A stretch of DNA of 64,000 bases, taken from contig CP031970.1 in the NCBI GenBank assembly GCA_022354845.1, forward strand, positions 992,001 through 1,056,000, in the 5' to 3' direction. The notes beneath the pieces were generated by a model, which saw only the letters and a program-made list of their open reading frames with translations, made no database searches and had not been told where the DNA came from. This DNA is from Streptococcus suis (GTDB lineage: Bacteria > Bacillota > Bacilli > Lactobacillales > Streptococcaceae). The translations under genes and the position numbers were made by a program. This document shows positions 16,248 to 24,741 of the stretch, one piece after another (the stretch's first letter is position 1; every line of letters begins with the position of its first letter).

Positions 16248-17822
16248 ATGGCTTTTGAAAGCTTAACAGAACGTTTGCAGAATGTCTTTAAAAATCTGCG
16301 TCGTAAAGGAAAAATTTCTGAGAGTGATATTCAGGAAGCGACCAAGGAAATTCGTTTGGCCTTGCTTGAGGCTGATGTGGCCTTGCCAGTTGTGAAAGAC
16401 TTTATCAAGAAAGTACGCGAACGTGCTATTGGGCATGAAGTGATTGAAACCTTGAATCCTGCTCAACAAATCGTTAAAATCGTTGATGAAGAGTTAACAG
16501 CTGTATTGGGGTCTGAAACTTCCGAACTCATTAAATCTCCGAAAATTCCAACTATCATTATGATGGCTGGTTTGCAAGGGGCTGGTAAAACGACTTTCAC
16601 AGGAAAGTTGGCTAATAAACTCAAGCAGGAAGAAAATGCTCGTCCACTCTTGGTTGCTGCCGATATTTATCGTCCAGCTGCCATAGACCAGTTGAAGACA
16701 CTTGGTCAACAGATTGATGTACCTGTGTTCGAGTTGGGCAATCAAGTTCCAGCTCTTGAGATTGTCCGTCAAGGTTTAGAACAAGCCAAAGTCAATCACA
16801 ATGACTATGTCTTGATTGATACGGCTGGTCGTTTGCAAATTGACCAAGCCCTTATGGCCGAGTTAAGAGAAATCAAGGAATTTGCTCAACCAAATGAAAT
16901 TCTCTTGGTAGTTGATGCCATGATTGGTCAGGAAGCTGCTAATGTTGCACGTGAGTTCAATGATCAATTGTCCATCACCGGTGTGATTTTGACCAAGATT
17001 GATGGTGATACTCGTGGTGGTGCAGCCTTGTCTGTTCGTCACATCACAGGTCAGCCAATCAAATTCACAGGTACAGGTGAAAAAATCACCGATATCGAAA
17101 CCTTCCACCCAGATCGTATGTCTTCGCGTATTCTTGGTATGGGCGACATGCTGACCTTGATTGAGAAGGCGAGCAAGGAATATGATGAGAAGAAATCATT
17201 AGAACTCGCTGAAAAAATGCGTGAAAATACCTTTGATTTCAATGACTTCATTGACCAATTAGATCAAGTTCAAAATATGGGCCCGATGGAAGACCTTCTC
17301 AAAATGATTCCAGGTATGGCTGGAAATCCCGCTCTTTCCAATCTAAAAGTTGATGAAAAACAAATTGCCCGTAAACGTGCGATTGTGTCATCAATGACGC
17401 CAGAAGAGCGTGAAAATACGGATTTATTGACTCCTAGTCGCCGTCGTCGTATCGCTGCTGGGTCAGGAAATAGCTTTGTCGAAGTCAATAAATTCATCAA
17501 AGATTTCAACCAGGCTAAGTCAATGATGCAGGGAGTTATGTCTGGTGATATGAACAAAATGATGAAACAAATGGGTATCAATCCAAACAATCTTCCTAAA
17601 AACATGCCAAACATGAATGGTATGGATATGTCTGCTCTGGAAGATATGATGGGCGGAGCTGGTATGCCAGATATGAGCCAATTAATGGGTGGCGCAGGAA
17701 TGCCAGATATGTCTCAAATGTTTGGCGGTGGTTTGAAAGGCAAAATTGGTGAATTTACCATGAAACAGACCATGAAACGTCAAGCAAATAAAATTAAAAA
17801 AGCTAAAAAGAAGAGGAAATAA
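16248..17822 (+). CDS. ffh: Signal recognition particle protein Ffh
   Basis: 524 residues. GTPase that, with 4.5S RNA, recognises signal sequences on ribosomes and targets them to FtsY at the membrane. N domain (about 1-88), G domain (about 95-295) with the P-loop GLQGAGKTT (about 108-116), DTAGRL and TKIDGDTRGG, then the Met-rich M domain (about 300-524). The C-terminal tail carries two copies of an MGGAGMPDMSQ unit, normal variation for the Met-rich tail. RBS AGAGGAG precedes the ATG. Confidence 0.97.
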   Translation: MAFESLTERLQNVFKNLRRKGKISESDIQEATKEIRLALLEADVALPVVKDFIKKVRERAIGHEVIETLNPAQQIVKIVDEELTAVLGSETSELIKSPKIPTIIMMAGLQGAGKTTFTGKLANKLKQEENARPLLVAADIYRPAAIDQLKTLGQQIDVPVFELGNQVPALEIVRQGLEQAKVNHNDYVLIDTAGRLQIDQALMAELREIKEFAQPNEILLVVDAMIGQEAANVAREFNDQLSITGVILTKIDGDTRGGAALSVRHITGQPIKFTGTGEKITDIETFHPDRMSSRILGMGDMLTLIEKASKEYDEKKSLELAEKMRENTFDFNDFIDQLDQVQNMGPMEDLLKMIPGMAGNPALSNLKVDEKQIARKRAIVSSMTPEERENTDLLTPSRRRRIAAGSGNSFVEVNKFIKDFNQAKSMMQGVMSGDMNKMMKQMGINPNNLPKNMPNMNGMDMSALEDMMGGAGMPDMSQLMGGAGMPDMSQMFGGGLKGKIGEFTMKQTMKRQANKIKKAKKKRK

Positions 17823-17858
17823 ATCTTCTAATATCTAATATAGGAGTATACTTACGAA

Positions 17859-19313
17859 ATGACAAGACCAACCATGATGCAATACTTTGAGTGGTATTTG
17901 CCAGCAGATGGCAAGCACTGGGAAAATTTGAAAAATGATGCTAGCCATCTCAAAGAAATTGGAATCAGCCATATTTGGATGCCTCCAGCTTTTAAAGCAA
18001 CAGGAAAAGAGGATGTCGGCTACGGAATTTATGATCTTTTTGACTTAGGAGAATTCGATCAAAAAGGCACCGTCCCAACAAAGTACGGTACGAAAAAGGA
18101 CTATATTGCAGCGATCCAGGCTCTTCAGGAGCAGGGAATAGTAACCATAGCAGATATTGTCTTAAATCATAAGGCAGGAGGCGACTACTTGGAACGTTTC
18201 CAAGTCCGCCGTATGAATCCTGATAATCGTCAAGAAAGTCTGTCAGAGCCTTATGAAATCGAGGGCTACACAGGTTATGATTTTGCCGGACGAAATAATA
18301 CCTATAACGACTTTAAGTGGCATTGGTATCATTTTACAGGGCTAGATTTTGACGCCAAACACAAGGAAACAGGAATCTATCAGATTGTTGGAGATAATAA
18401 AGGCTGGGCCAATCAAGATCAAGTAGACGGAGAACATGGCAACTATGACTATCTGATGTTTAATGATATTGATTTCAAACATCCAGAAGTTAGTTCACAT
18501 TTAATGGACTGGGTAGGTTGGTTCTTAGAGACTACGCAGATAGATGGTTTTCGAATCGATGCTGCCAAACATATCGGAGAAGACTTTATCAGCTCATTTA
18601 TCCAAAACGTCAGAGAACAATACAAAGACAATCTTTATGTCTTTGCTGAATATTGGAAAAACAGTCAGGAAGCCAGTTTAGATTACATTAATGAAACGAA
18701 TTTTCAAATGGATGTGGTGGATGTCCCCCTTCATATGAATCTTTTCCAAGCTAGCACTGACGGAGCTGGTTATGATTTGAGAACCATCTTTGATGGTAGT
18801 CTTGTCCAATCAAATCCAAACTTTGCGGTTAGCTTTGTCGATAATCATGATTCTCAACGTGGACAGGCATTAGAATCAACAATCGCTGAATGGTTTAAGC
18901 CAGCTGCCTATGCACTCATTCTTCTGCGTCAACAAGGACTACCAACGATTTTTTATGGGGATTATTATGGTATTTCTGGAGAATTTGGCCAGGAGTCCTT
19001 TAAAGATATGCTGGATAAACTACTAGGAATTCGACAAAACCATACTTACGGTCCTCAGATTGATTATTTTGATCATCCCAACTGCATTGGTTGGGTCTGC
19101 CAAGGAGACCAAGATCATCCTAAAGGCCTGGCAGCAGTTATTAGCAACTCAGATGAAGGCTACAAAGATATGGATATGGGACAATTAAATGCTGGTAAAA
19201 TGTTTATAGATGCCACAGGCAATCGACAAGACCAAGTCTTGCTCAATGAAACTGGTTGGGGGCGTTTCCCTGTCAACGCAGGTTCCTTATCGGTTTGGAT
19301 TGAATCTGACTAA
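17859..19313 (+). CDS. amy: Cytoplasmic alpha-amylase (GH13)
   Basis: 484 residues without a signal peptide, so it acts inside the cell on glycogen or imported maltodextrins. It is of the Bacillus liquefying-amylase type: TMMQYFEWYLPADG start, VLNHKAGGDYLE (about 102-113), nucleophile Asp234 in GFRIDAAKH, acid/base Glu264 in FAEYWKN, transition-state stabiliser Asp331 in FVDNHDSQ. The inserted B domain is present (about 105-200). Follows ffh by 36 bases and may be cotranscribed. It fits with the glycogen operon further right as the degrading partner. Confidence 0.93.
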   Translation: MTRPTMMQYFEWYLPADGKHWENLKNDASHLKEIGISHIWMPPAFKATGKEDVGYGIYDLFDLGEFDQKGTVPTKYGTKKDYIAAIQALQEQGIVTIADIVLNHKAGGDYLERFQVRRMNPDNRQESLSEPYEIEGYTGYDFAGRNNTYNDFKWHWYHFTGLDFDAKHKETGIYQIVGDNKGWANQDQVDGEHGNYDYLMFNDIDFKHPEVSSHLMDWVGWFLETTQIDGFRIDAAKHIGEDFISSFIQNVREQYKDNLYVFAEYWKNSQEASLDYINETNFQMDVVDVPLHMNLFQASTDGAGYDLRTIFDGSLVQSNPNFAVSFVDNHDSQRGQALESTIAEWFKPAAYALILLRQQGLPTIFYGDYYGISGEFGQESFKDMLDKLLGIRQNHTYGPQIDYFDHPNCIGWVCQGDQDHPKGLAAVISNSDEGYKDMDMGQLNAGKMFIDATGNRQDQVLLNETGWGRFPVNAGSLSVWIESD

Positions 19314-19399
19314 ATTAAATAAGAAAATGCTGCATCGGTTCAACTGGTGTAGTATTTTTTATGTTCCAAGGGGAAGCAGAAGTAGTAGCAAATACAAAA

Positions 19400-19473
19400 T
19401 GTCCACTATGGTGGAAATAATTAAAAATGTCTATTTTTATGGACACAAAACGAAATGTCTGTTATAATGGACA
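19400..19473 (+). promoter_or_regulatory. Triple operator over the satD promoter
   Basis: Three 18-bp imperfect palindromes start at 19400, 19428 and 19456, spaced exactly 28 bp: TGTCCACTATGGTGGAAA, TGTCTATTTTTATGGACA and TGTCTGTTATAATGGACA. The consensus is TGTC-N10-GACA. The promoter is built into them: -35 TGGACA (19440-19445) is the right half of site 2, and -10 TATAAT (19463-19468), 17 bases on, is the centre of site 3. A protein bound at sites 2 and 3 would block RNA polymerase. The regulator is unknown; SatD itself has a helix-turn-helix-like C-terminus. Confidence 0.8.
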
Positions 19474-19498
19474 CAATAAGAAAAAGGAGGGAAACGTT

Positions 19499-20167
19499 AT
19501 GCAATACATAGCAATTATTGGTGATATTATCAACTCAAAACAGGTATACAATCGTTCAAATATTCAGGAACGGTTAGGTCATGTTATCAAACGTGTCAAT
19601 TATACTTTTTCAAATGAATTTGCCTCTCCATTTACTATTACGAAAGGTGATGAATTCCAAGCACTTTGCAAACCAAGCCCACACATCTTTCTAATGATAG
19701 ATCAGATAAAAATAGCTTTTAGAAATGAATTAGAAATTCGATTCGGAATTGGCTTAGGAGAAATCCTCACAGACATTAATCCACATCAAAGTATCGGAGC
19801 TGATGGTCCAGCTTATTGGGAAGCTCGAAAAGCAATTGACTATATTCATGATAATAACGACTACGGCACTAGTCAAATAGCCTTCTCATCTGAATACAAA
19901 CAAATCAACCGCGTGATTAACTCTCTACTGAACTCAAGTGATTTTATCAGAGCTTCTTGGAATAATTCACAAACTGATTTATTTGAAATGTTAATTAGTA
20001 ATAACATCTACAGTGAAGATTTTAAGCAAAAACCGATTGCTGAGAAAATGAAATTGACTCCAAGCGCGTTTACAAAACGTGTAAAATCTAGTGGAATAAA
20101 ACTATATTTTCGGAATCGCCAAATGGTGATGAGTTTAATCCTACAACTTTGTCAGAAAGAGGGGTAA
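19499..20167 (+). CDS. satD: SatD-family protein
   Basis: 222 residues; the start is the ATG at 19499 behind AAGGAGGGAAAC. It belongs to the SatD family named after the Streptococcus mutans secretion and acid tolerance operon, which also follows ylxM-ffh. The N-terminal part (about 1-170: YIAIIGDIINSKQV, then FTITKGDEFQAL, then GLGEILTDI) resembles a nucleotide-cyclase-like fold with an early GDxxxS motif. The C-terminus (about 178-205: IAEKMKLTPSAFTKRVKSSG) looks like a helix-turn-helix. Role unknown. The triple operator immediately upstream suggests tight control, possibly autoregulation (inference). Confidence 0.85.
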   Translation: MQYIAIIGDIINSKQVYNRSNIQERLGHVIKRVNYTFSNEFASPFTITKGDEFQALCKPSPHIFLMIDQIKIAFRNELEIRFGIGLGEILTDINPHQSIGADGPAYWEARKAIDYIHDNNDYGTSQIAFSSEYKQINRVINSLLNSSDFIRASWNNSQTDLFEMLISNNIYSEDFKQKPIAEKMKLTPSAFTKRVKSSGIKLYFRNRQMVMSLILQLCQKEG

Positions 20168-20171
20168 CAGC

Positions 20172-20912
20172 ATGTACGTACCCGTATTATCACATTACTT
20201 GGTTCAAGAACCAATCTTAACAGCCTTGTTGATTGCTCATTTCTTAAGTGATTTTACATTTCAAAGCCAACAATTAGCAAATGCCAAAAGAACGAATTTT
20301 TTAGCACTCGTCCTCCATCTAACAGTGGTTGGAATTCCACTATCTATTCTGGCTATTTTATTGCCAATTAATAATGGGGATCTTTTTTTTCAAGTTTGGC
20401 TAAGTCACCTAGCAATTGATTATTGTAAGCATTTCCTCAGTAAACATGGCTGGATAAAAGAAAAATGGGACGGAAATACCTTCGTCATTGATCAGCTATT
20501 GCATATTTTCTGTATCATCATTTTATATCAAACAATTGAGGTAAATAGTTCTGCCTATTCATTTTGGAGTGAGCCGAATAGTCTATTATTGCAGTTGTTA
20601 TTTATCATTTTGATTACTAAGCCGGTGAATATTGTTTTTAAACTTTTCTTCAACAAATATCAGGTAACGGAAGGAGAAGAAGAGTTGACTGTGACAGGTG
20701 CAGGTGCCTTGATTGGCCAATTAGAACGCTTGATTATGGGGATTTTTCTACTCATGGGGCAATTTACAGCTATTGGTTTAGTATTTACTGCAAAATCCAT
20801 CGCACGCTATGATAAAATATCCAAAAGCCAAGCCTTTGCTGAATACTATTTGATTGGTTCACTGTTTAGTATCATTAGTGTCCTACTTGCTTATATTTTA
20901 TTAGTAATATAA
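20172..20912 (+). CDS. DUF3307 membrane protein (satE-like position)
   Basis: 246 residues with about six or seven membrane segments. The N-terminal DUF3307 region has the motif LIAHFLSDFTFQSQ (about 20-33) and later LHLTVVGIP and WLSHLAIDYCKHF with conserved His and Asp. It starts 5 bases after satD with RBS AGAGGGG, so the two form one operon. The pairing of SatD with a DUF3307 protein is widespread in Firmicutes but its function is unknown. Strong terminator directly after. Confidence 0.82.
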   Translation: MYVPVLSHYLVQEPILTALLIAHFLSDFTFQSQQLANAKRTNFLALVLHLTVVGIPLSILAILLPINNGDLFFQVWLSHLAIDYCKHFLSKHGWIKEKWDGNTFVIDQLLHIFCIIILYQTIEVNSSAYSFWSEPNSLLLQLLFIILITKPVNIVFKLFFNKYQVTEGEEELTVTGAGALIGQLERLIMGIFLLMGQFTAIGLVFTAKSIARYDKISKSQAFAEYYLIGSLFSIISVLLAYILLVI

Positions 20913-20918
20913 ATTTTT

Positions 20919-20956
20919 AAAACTTTACATACAATTAGTTATGTAAAGTTTTTTAG
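20919..20956 (+). terminator. Terminator of the satD operon
   Basis: AACTTTACAT at 20921-20930 pairs perfectly with ATGTAAAGTT at 20941-20950, followed by TTTT. Confidence 0.8.
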
Positions 20957-20983
20957 ATAACTAATTATATACATAACGATAAA

Positions 20984-21116
20984 AATGAGGGAAAAGGTTT
21001 TGCTCTCAAAACAGGATTCAAATTTATTAAGGATCATCTGAAATCAGTAGAAGCAGTCGTAACAATTGATGCAGATGGTCAACACAACACTTTCCAACTA
21101 GGAACCCTGAATTATT
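20984..21116 (+). pseudogene. Glycosyltransferase family 2 fragment
   Basis: An open stretch of about 44 codons without a start, reading NEGKGFALKTGFKFIKDHL, then VEAVVTIDADGQHN. GKGxALKxGF and the DADGQH metal-binding motif are signatures of dolichyl-phosphate-mannose-synthase-like GT2 enzymes. Both ends of the gene are missing; a stop follows at 21114-21116. It is a decayed relic. Confidence 0.75.
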
Positions 21117-21462
21117 AGATAGTTTGCATGACATCCTAAAAAAAATAAAACAATATCACTATAAAATTGTAATTGATGATTTTACAGAAGGAAATAATAC
21201 ATAATTTCTTTATAATAAATATAGAAGCTATTATAACGGAATCAAGATTACCTATAGGAACAATGTTTTATCATGGCTCAATATTGTATTTTTAGCCTAT
21301 TGTGTGAGACTAATAAATAAAATTTACTCTAAAGAGATTAGTATTGTGGTTGTGAAAATCGATACAGTGAATAAGGCGAAATGGATGAGAAAATTTGGTC
21401 TATACCGTCAACAAGGGTATTATTGGGGAAAAGGCTCAGAAAAGATTGAACAATTAGATTAA
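21117..21462 (+). pseudogene. EAL-domain protein fragment with an in-frame stop
   Basis: One frame runs from LDSLHDILKKIKQYHYKIVI through DDFTEGNNT, then a single TAA (21202-21204), then about 85 more codons ending QQGYYWGKGSEKIEQLD. IDDF-x-x-G, then IKI, then VKIDTVNKAKWMRKFG and QQGYYW align by pattern with the EAL phosphodiesterase core (IDDFGxGYS, KID, VExxE, QGYxxxKP). No start codon is present. Such domains degrade cyclic di-GMP; here it cannot be functional. Assigned from motif spacing only. Confidence 0.6.
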
Positions 21463-21476
21463 CTGAGAATAATTTA

Positions 21477-21565
21477 AAAAAATACAGGAGTCTTGTCTAA
21501 GTGACAGATCCTGTATTTTTAGTTGCTGTTCAAAATTCCAAAGGTAAACATTTCCTTTGGAATTT
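21477..21565. terminator. Two consecutive hairpins upstream of dif
   Basis: First: AATACAGGA at 21481-21489 pairs with TCCTGTATT at 21509-21517, followed by Ts. Second: AAATTCCAAAGG at 21533-21544 pairs perfectly with CCTTTGGAATTT at 21554-21565, with a 9-base loop. Both are terminator-like in either direction and isolate the relic region from xerS. Confidence 0.65.
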
Positions 21566-21621
21566 AACTTAAGTAGATATGAGGGCTATCAATTACAAAA
21601 AGATCATAAAAGACCCTGTAC

Positions 21622-21652
21622 ATCTTTCCGAAAAACTATAATTTTCTTGAAA
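21622..21652. other. dif-like chromosome dimer resolution site (dif-SL type)
   Basis: 31-bp ATCTTTCCGAAAAACTATAA continuing TTTTCTTGAAA, lying about 50 bases upstream of xerS. Streptococci and lactococci use XerS with an atypical dif site of this form located next to the gene. Two half-sites (TTTCCGAAAA and ATTTTCTTGAAA) flank the central AACTAT. Recombination here resolves chromosome dimers at the terminus. Recognised from memory of the motif. Confidence 0.82.
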
Positions 21653-21704
21653 CATACACAAGATTATGCTATACTACTCATATAGATAAAATCAGGAGAA
21701 AATG

Positions 21705-22775
21705 ATGAGACGCGAGTTATTATTGGAAAAAATTGATCAACTAAAAGAAATTATGCCTTGGTATGTTCTGGAATATTATCAGTCAAAGTTGTCTGTGCCC
21801 TACAGTTTTACAACTTTGTACGAATATCTGAAAGAATATCGTCGATTCTTTGAGTGGCTACAAGATTCGAATTTGGTGTCTGTTGAACGGATTACTGACA
21901 TTCCGCTGGATGTTTTGGAACATTTGACAAAAAAAGATATGGAGTCCTTTATTCTATATCTGCGGGAGCGTCCCCTGCTGAACGCCAATACCTCGCAGAA
22001 TGGTGTGTCGCAGACCACCATTAACCGTACCCTCTCGGCTCTTTCTAGTCTCTTCAAGTATTTAACCGAAGAAGTGGAAAATGAGCAGGGCGAGCCCTAC
22101 TTCTACCGCAATGTCATGAAGAAAGTTTCCACTAAAAAAAAGAAAGAAACTTTGGCGGCAAGGGCGGAGAACATCAAGCAGAAGCTCTTTTTGGGAGATG
22201 AAACCATTGAGTTTTTGGAGTACGTAGACAATGAATACCAAGCCAAGTTATCCAACCGGGCCCTCTCCTCTTTCCAGAAAAATAAGGAGCGGGATTTGGC
22301 GATTCTGGCACTTCTCTTGGCTTCTGGCGTCCGTCTGTCAGAAGCGGTGAATTTGGATCTTCGAGATGTAAATCTCAATATGATGATTATCGAAGTAACC
22401 CGTAAAGGTGGTAAACGGGACTCGGTCAATGTGGCTGGGTTTGCTAAGTCCTATCTGGAAGCCTATATGAGCATCCGTCAGCAACGCTACAAGGCAGAAA
22501 AAACAGATACAGCCTTTTTCCTATCTGAATATCGTGGTTTGCCAAATCGAATCGATGCTTCTTCTATTGAAAAAATGGTGGCTAAGTATTCTGCAGACTT
22601 TAAGATACGTGTTACTCCACACAAACTTCGTCATACGCTAGCAACGCGACTCTATGATGCCACCAAGTCACAAGTTCTGGTCAGTCATCAGCTGGGTCAC
22701 GCCAATACCCAGGTCACTGACCTCTACACTCATATCGTCAACGATGAGCAGAAAAATGCTCTTGATCAATTATAG
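21705..22775 (+). CDS. xerS: Tyrosine recombinase XerS
   Basis: 356 residues from the ATG at 21705 (the ATG at 21702 is too close to the AGGAG site). XerS is the single recombinase that in streptococci replaces XerC/XerD and acts at the adjacent dif-SL site with FtsK. Catalytic residues: Arg210 (ASGVRLSEA), Lys234 (TRKGGKRD), His306 and Arg309 (PHKLRHTLA), His332 (QLGHANTQ) and Tyr341 (LYTHIV). N-terminal core-binding domain about 15-125. Length is standard for the family. Confidence 0.96.
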   Translation: MRRELLLEKIDQLKEIMPWYVLEYYQSKLSVPYSFTTLYEYLKEYRRFFEWLQDSNLVSVERITDIPLDVLEHLTKKDMESFILYLRERPLLNANTSQNGVSQTTINRTLSALSSLFKYLTEEVENEQGEPYFYRNVMKKVSTKKKKETLAARAENIKQKLFLGDETIEFLEYVDNEYQAKLSNRALSSFQKNKERDLAILALLLASGVRLSEAVNLDLRDVNLNMMIIEVTRKGGKRDSVNVAGFAKSYLEAYMSIRQQRYKAEKTDTAFFLSEYRGLPNRIDASSIEKMVAKYSADFKIRVTPHKLRHTLATRLYDATKSQVLVSHQLGHANTQVTDLYTHIVNDEQKNALDQL

Positions 22776-23052
22776 TGTTACGTAATATTAATTATGTAAA
22801 CAAAATATTAAAAGAGCTGGAATCAAATCCAACTCCACTACTCAAAGTTTGAATCAACATCTCAGCACAGTGGTTGATTGGCAGATTTGTTCGTGTTTCA
22901 CACTACAAATCCGACCATTACGACTGTTGCGAACAAAGTTCGCTCCATTTCCAACCTCAAACTGTCTCCCAGACAGTTTGAGCTGTGCGGGGGTGGGGAT
23001 ACGAACTCCTTTTTATTTGTCGAGTTCTTCCCCACTCCCACTCCTTTTTCCA
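22776..23052. terminator. Intergenic gap with a strong bidirectional hairpin between xerS and the mutase
   Basis: GGGGGTGGGGA at 22989-22999 pairs with TCCCCACTCCC at 23029-23039, extended inward by CGAACTC/GAGTTC. It separates two convergent genes. The part before it (22815-22985) contains short repeated and inverted words (CAAACTGTCT-CCC-AGACAGTTTG at 22960-22982) of the kind seen in streptococcal intergenic repeat elements. No ORF is convincing. Confidence 0.65.
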
Positions 23053-24561
23053 TTAAATCAATTCTTTCAATTTGTCCTGATTGACAGCTGGGTACTTATC
23101 CAAAAAGGCTGAAAGTGTTCGTAAAACGGCAGGAATATAGCCAGTCTGGTCATTCTCCACCTGCAAGACCAAGAGGGGCTCGTGGAGGCTCATACGGAGC
23201 AAGAGCCAGCCGTCACCATAAGGCTCAGTTAGGTCAAACCGCACTCCTTCTTCGTTATCTGGGTTAAAAACAAAGCCTTCGAGGCTGGTTTGGCGGAGGT
23301 CAGCAATCACCTGTTCACCAAGTGCTCGATAGTCTGCCGCTTCTAGTTTGAACCGTACTTCTTGGGTTTCCAGCGGTTGTTTAAGCTGGGCAATCAAGTC
23401 GTCCAAGGACTTGCCTTCCGCTTGCAGTTTTGGTAAGAGCATGAGAATCTTAGCCGCCACATAGGTTCCGTCATCAAGGAAGTAATTTTCCTTAAAGGCA
23501 GCGTGTCCTGAGGTTTCGATAGCCAACTGGCAATCAACTCCCTCTTGGTTTGCTAAAATAGCACGGTTGATGACATTACGGTAGCCTGAAATATAGCGAA
23601 TTTGTTTGCCTCCCAGGCTTTCTATAAAGACCTTAAGGTGTTCAGTCGTTGGGGAATTGGTCACAATACTGGTTCTTGGATGTTCAGCGAGGACAATCTG
23701 ACTGAGAACGGCAATCAGGTTATTACGGTTGAGGATTTGACCTGACTTGGTGACCAGGGCGGCACGGTCAACGTCGGTATCAAAGATAATGCCAAGGTCT
23801 GCACCTTGCTTCAATACAGCCTGACGAATGCTTTCCATAGCTTCCTTGTTATCTGGGTTTGGAACATGGTTTGGGAAGGTGCGGTCTGGGTCTAGGAATT
23901 GTGAACCAGTGGTATCTGCTCCCAATTCTGCCAAAACTTTCTCAGCAAAAAATCCGCCTGCACCATTTCCAGCATCGACGATGATATTGAGACCTGTCAG
24001 TGGTTTTTCTTGTCCACCACAGGCGGTACGAATTTTACCGACCAAGTCTTGGGCATAAGGCGTAATCAGGTCTACACTGGTGATACTTCCAAGGGAAGAA
24101 GCCGGCAAGTCTTCACTATGCGAGAGGATGAAGTCAATATCTTCATGTTCTGCTCCGCCATTTTCCGAAAAAATTTTAATGCCGTTGAAGTAATACGGCA
24201 GATGGCTGGCAGTGATCATGACACCAGCGTGGCACTTGAACTGCGGATACTGGGTGCTCATGAAGAGAGCTGGCGTGGTGGCCATGCCAAAGTCAAGCAA
24301 CTGAACCCCCAGACGAACGGCTTCTTCTGTAAAGGCTGAAACCAACTCTGGACCGCTGAGGCGGCTATCTCGACCGATACCGATGGTCAATTGGCCATTT
24401 TGATAAGACTGCGCCAGTTCTGGCTTCTGAGTTAGCCAATGAATAAGTCCGCGAACCACTTCCTTAGTGGCTTGTGGAGTGAGATTGACAGCATATTCGT
24501 CTGTAGCGATAGCAATTCCACGAATATCTGATCCATTTTGCAAGACGTGATGGTGGGACAT
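23053..24561 (-). CDS. Phosphohexomutase (phosphomannomutase/phosphoglucomutase family)
   Basis: 502 residues. Alpha-D-phosphohexomutase superfamily: phosphoserine loop TASHLPYYFNGIKI (about 120-133), Mg-binding loop FDTDVDRAAL (DxDxD, about 260-269), sugar-specificity loop ETSGHAAFKENYFLDDG (about 350-366) and the phosphate-binding C-terminal domain. It interconverts hexose 1- and 6-phosphates, most likely mannose or glucose phosphates for sugar-nucleotide supply. ETSGHAAF differs from the usual GEMSGH; substrate is not certain. RBS GGAGG precedes the ATG. Confidence 0.85.
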   Translation of the reverse strand: MSHHHVLQNGSDIRGIAIATDEYAVNLTPQATKEVVRGLIHWLTQKPELAQSYQNGQLTIGIGRDSRLSGPELVSAFTEEAVRLGVQLLDFGMATTPALFMSTQYPQFKCHAGVMITASHLPYYFNGIKIFSENGGAEHEDIDFILSHSEDLPASSLGSITSVDLITPYAQDLVGKIRTACGGQEKPLTGLNIIVDAGNGAGGFFAEKVLAELGADTTGSQFLDPDRTFPNHVPNPDNKEAMESIRQAVLKQGADLGIIFDTDVDRAALVTKSGQILNRNNLIAVLSQIVLAEHPRTSIVTNSPTTEHLKVFIESLGGKQIRYISGYRNVINRAILANQEGVDCQLAIETSGHAAFKENYFLDDGTYVAAKILMLLPKLQAEGKSLDDLIAQLKQPLETQEVRFKLEAADYRALGEQVIADLRQTSLEGFVFNPDNEEGVRFDLTEPYGDGWLLLRMSLHEPLLVLQVENDQTGYIPAVLRTLSAFLDKYPAVNQDKLKELI

Positions 24562-24582
24562 AGTAACCTCCTAATTCAAACT

Positions 24583-24698
24583 AATACTCTTCGAAAATCA
24601 AAAGCAGACGTAGTTGACTTGATTTGATGAACTTCAGTTCTATCCGCATCTTCGTCGCCTAGTCTGATTTTGATTTTCATTGACTACAAATTGAGTAT
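24583..24698. repeat. Streptococcal intergenic repeat, degenerate copy
   Basis: Starts AATACTCTTCGAAAATCAAA and ends GATTTTCATTGA(CTACAAAT)TGAGTAT; the ends are inverted relative to each other (ATACTC/GAGTAT, GAAAATCAAA/TTTGATTTTC). Elements beginning ATACTCTTCGAAAATC are highly repeated between streptococcal genes. This copy contains CTTCAGTTCTATCCGCATCTTCGTCGCC-type internal sequence but is short. Probably a non-autonomous mobile repeat. Confidence 0.6.
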
Positions 24699-24741
24699 AT
24701 CATATTTTCAAAGCGGTTTCAAAATGAAAAAAGCACAGCTT

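Noticed and set aside
17640..17730. Tandem MGGAGMPDMSQ repeats at the end of Ffh
   Set aside because: Met/Gly-rich repeats are normal for the Ffh C-terminal tail.
20984..21462. Intact EAL or GT2 gene
   Set aside because: No start codons, truncated ends and an internal TAA; called relics instead.
22849..23112. Plus-strand ORFs in the xerS/mutase gap
   Set aside because: They cover the hairpin and repeat-like words and end inside the mutase gene on the other strand; no protein features.
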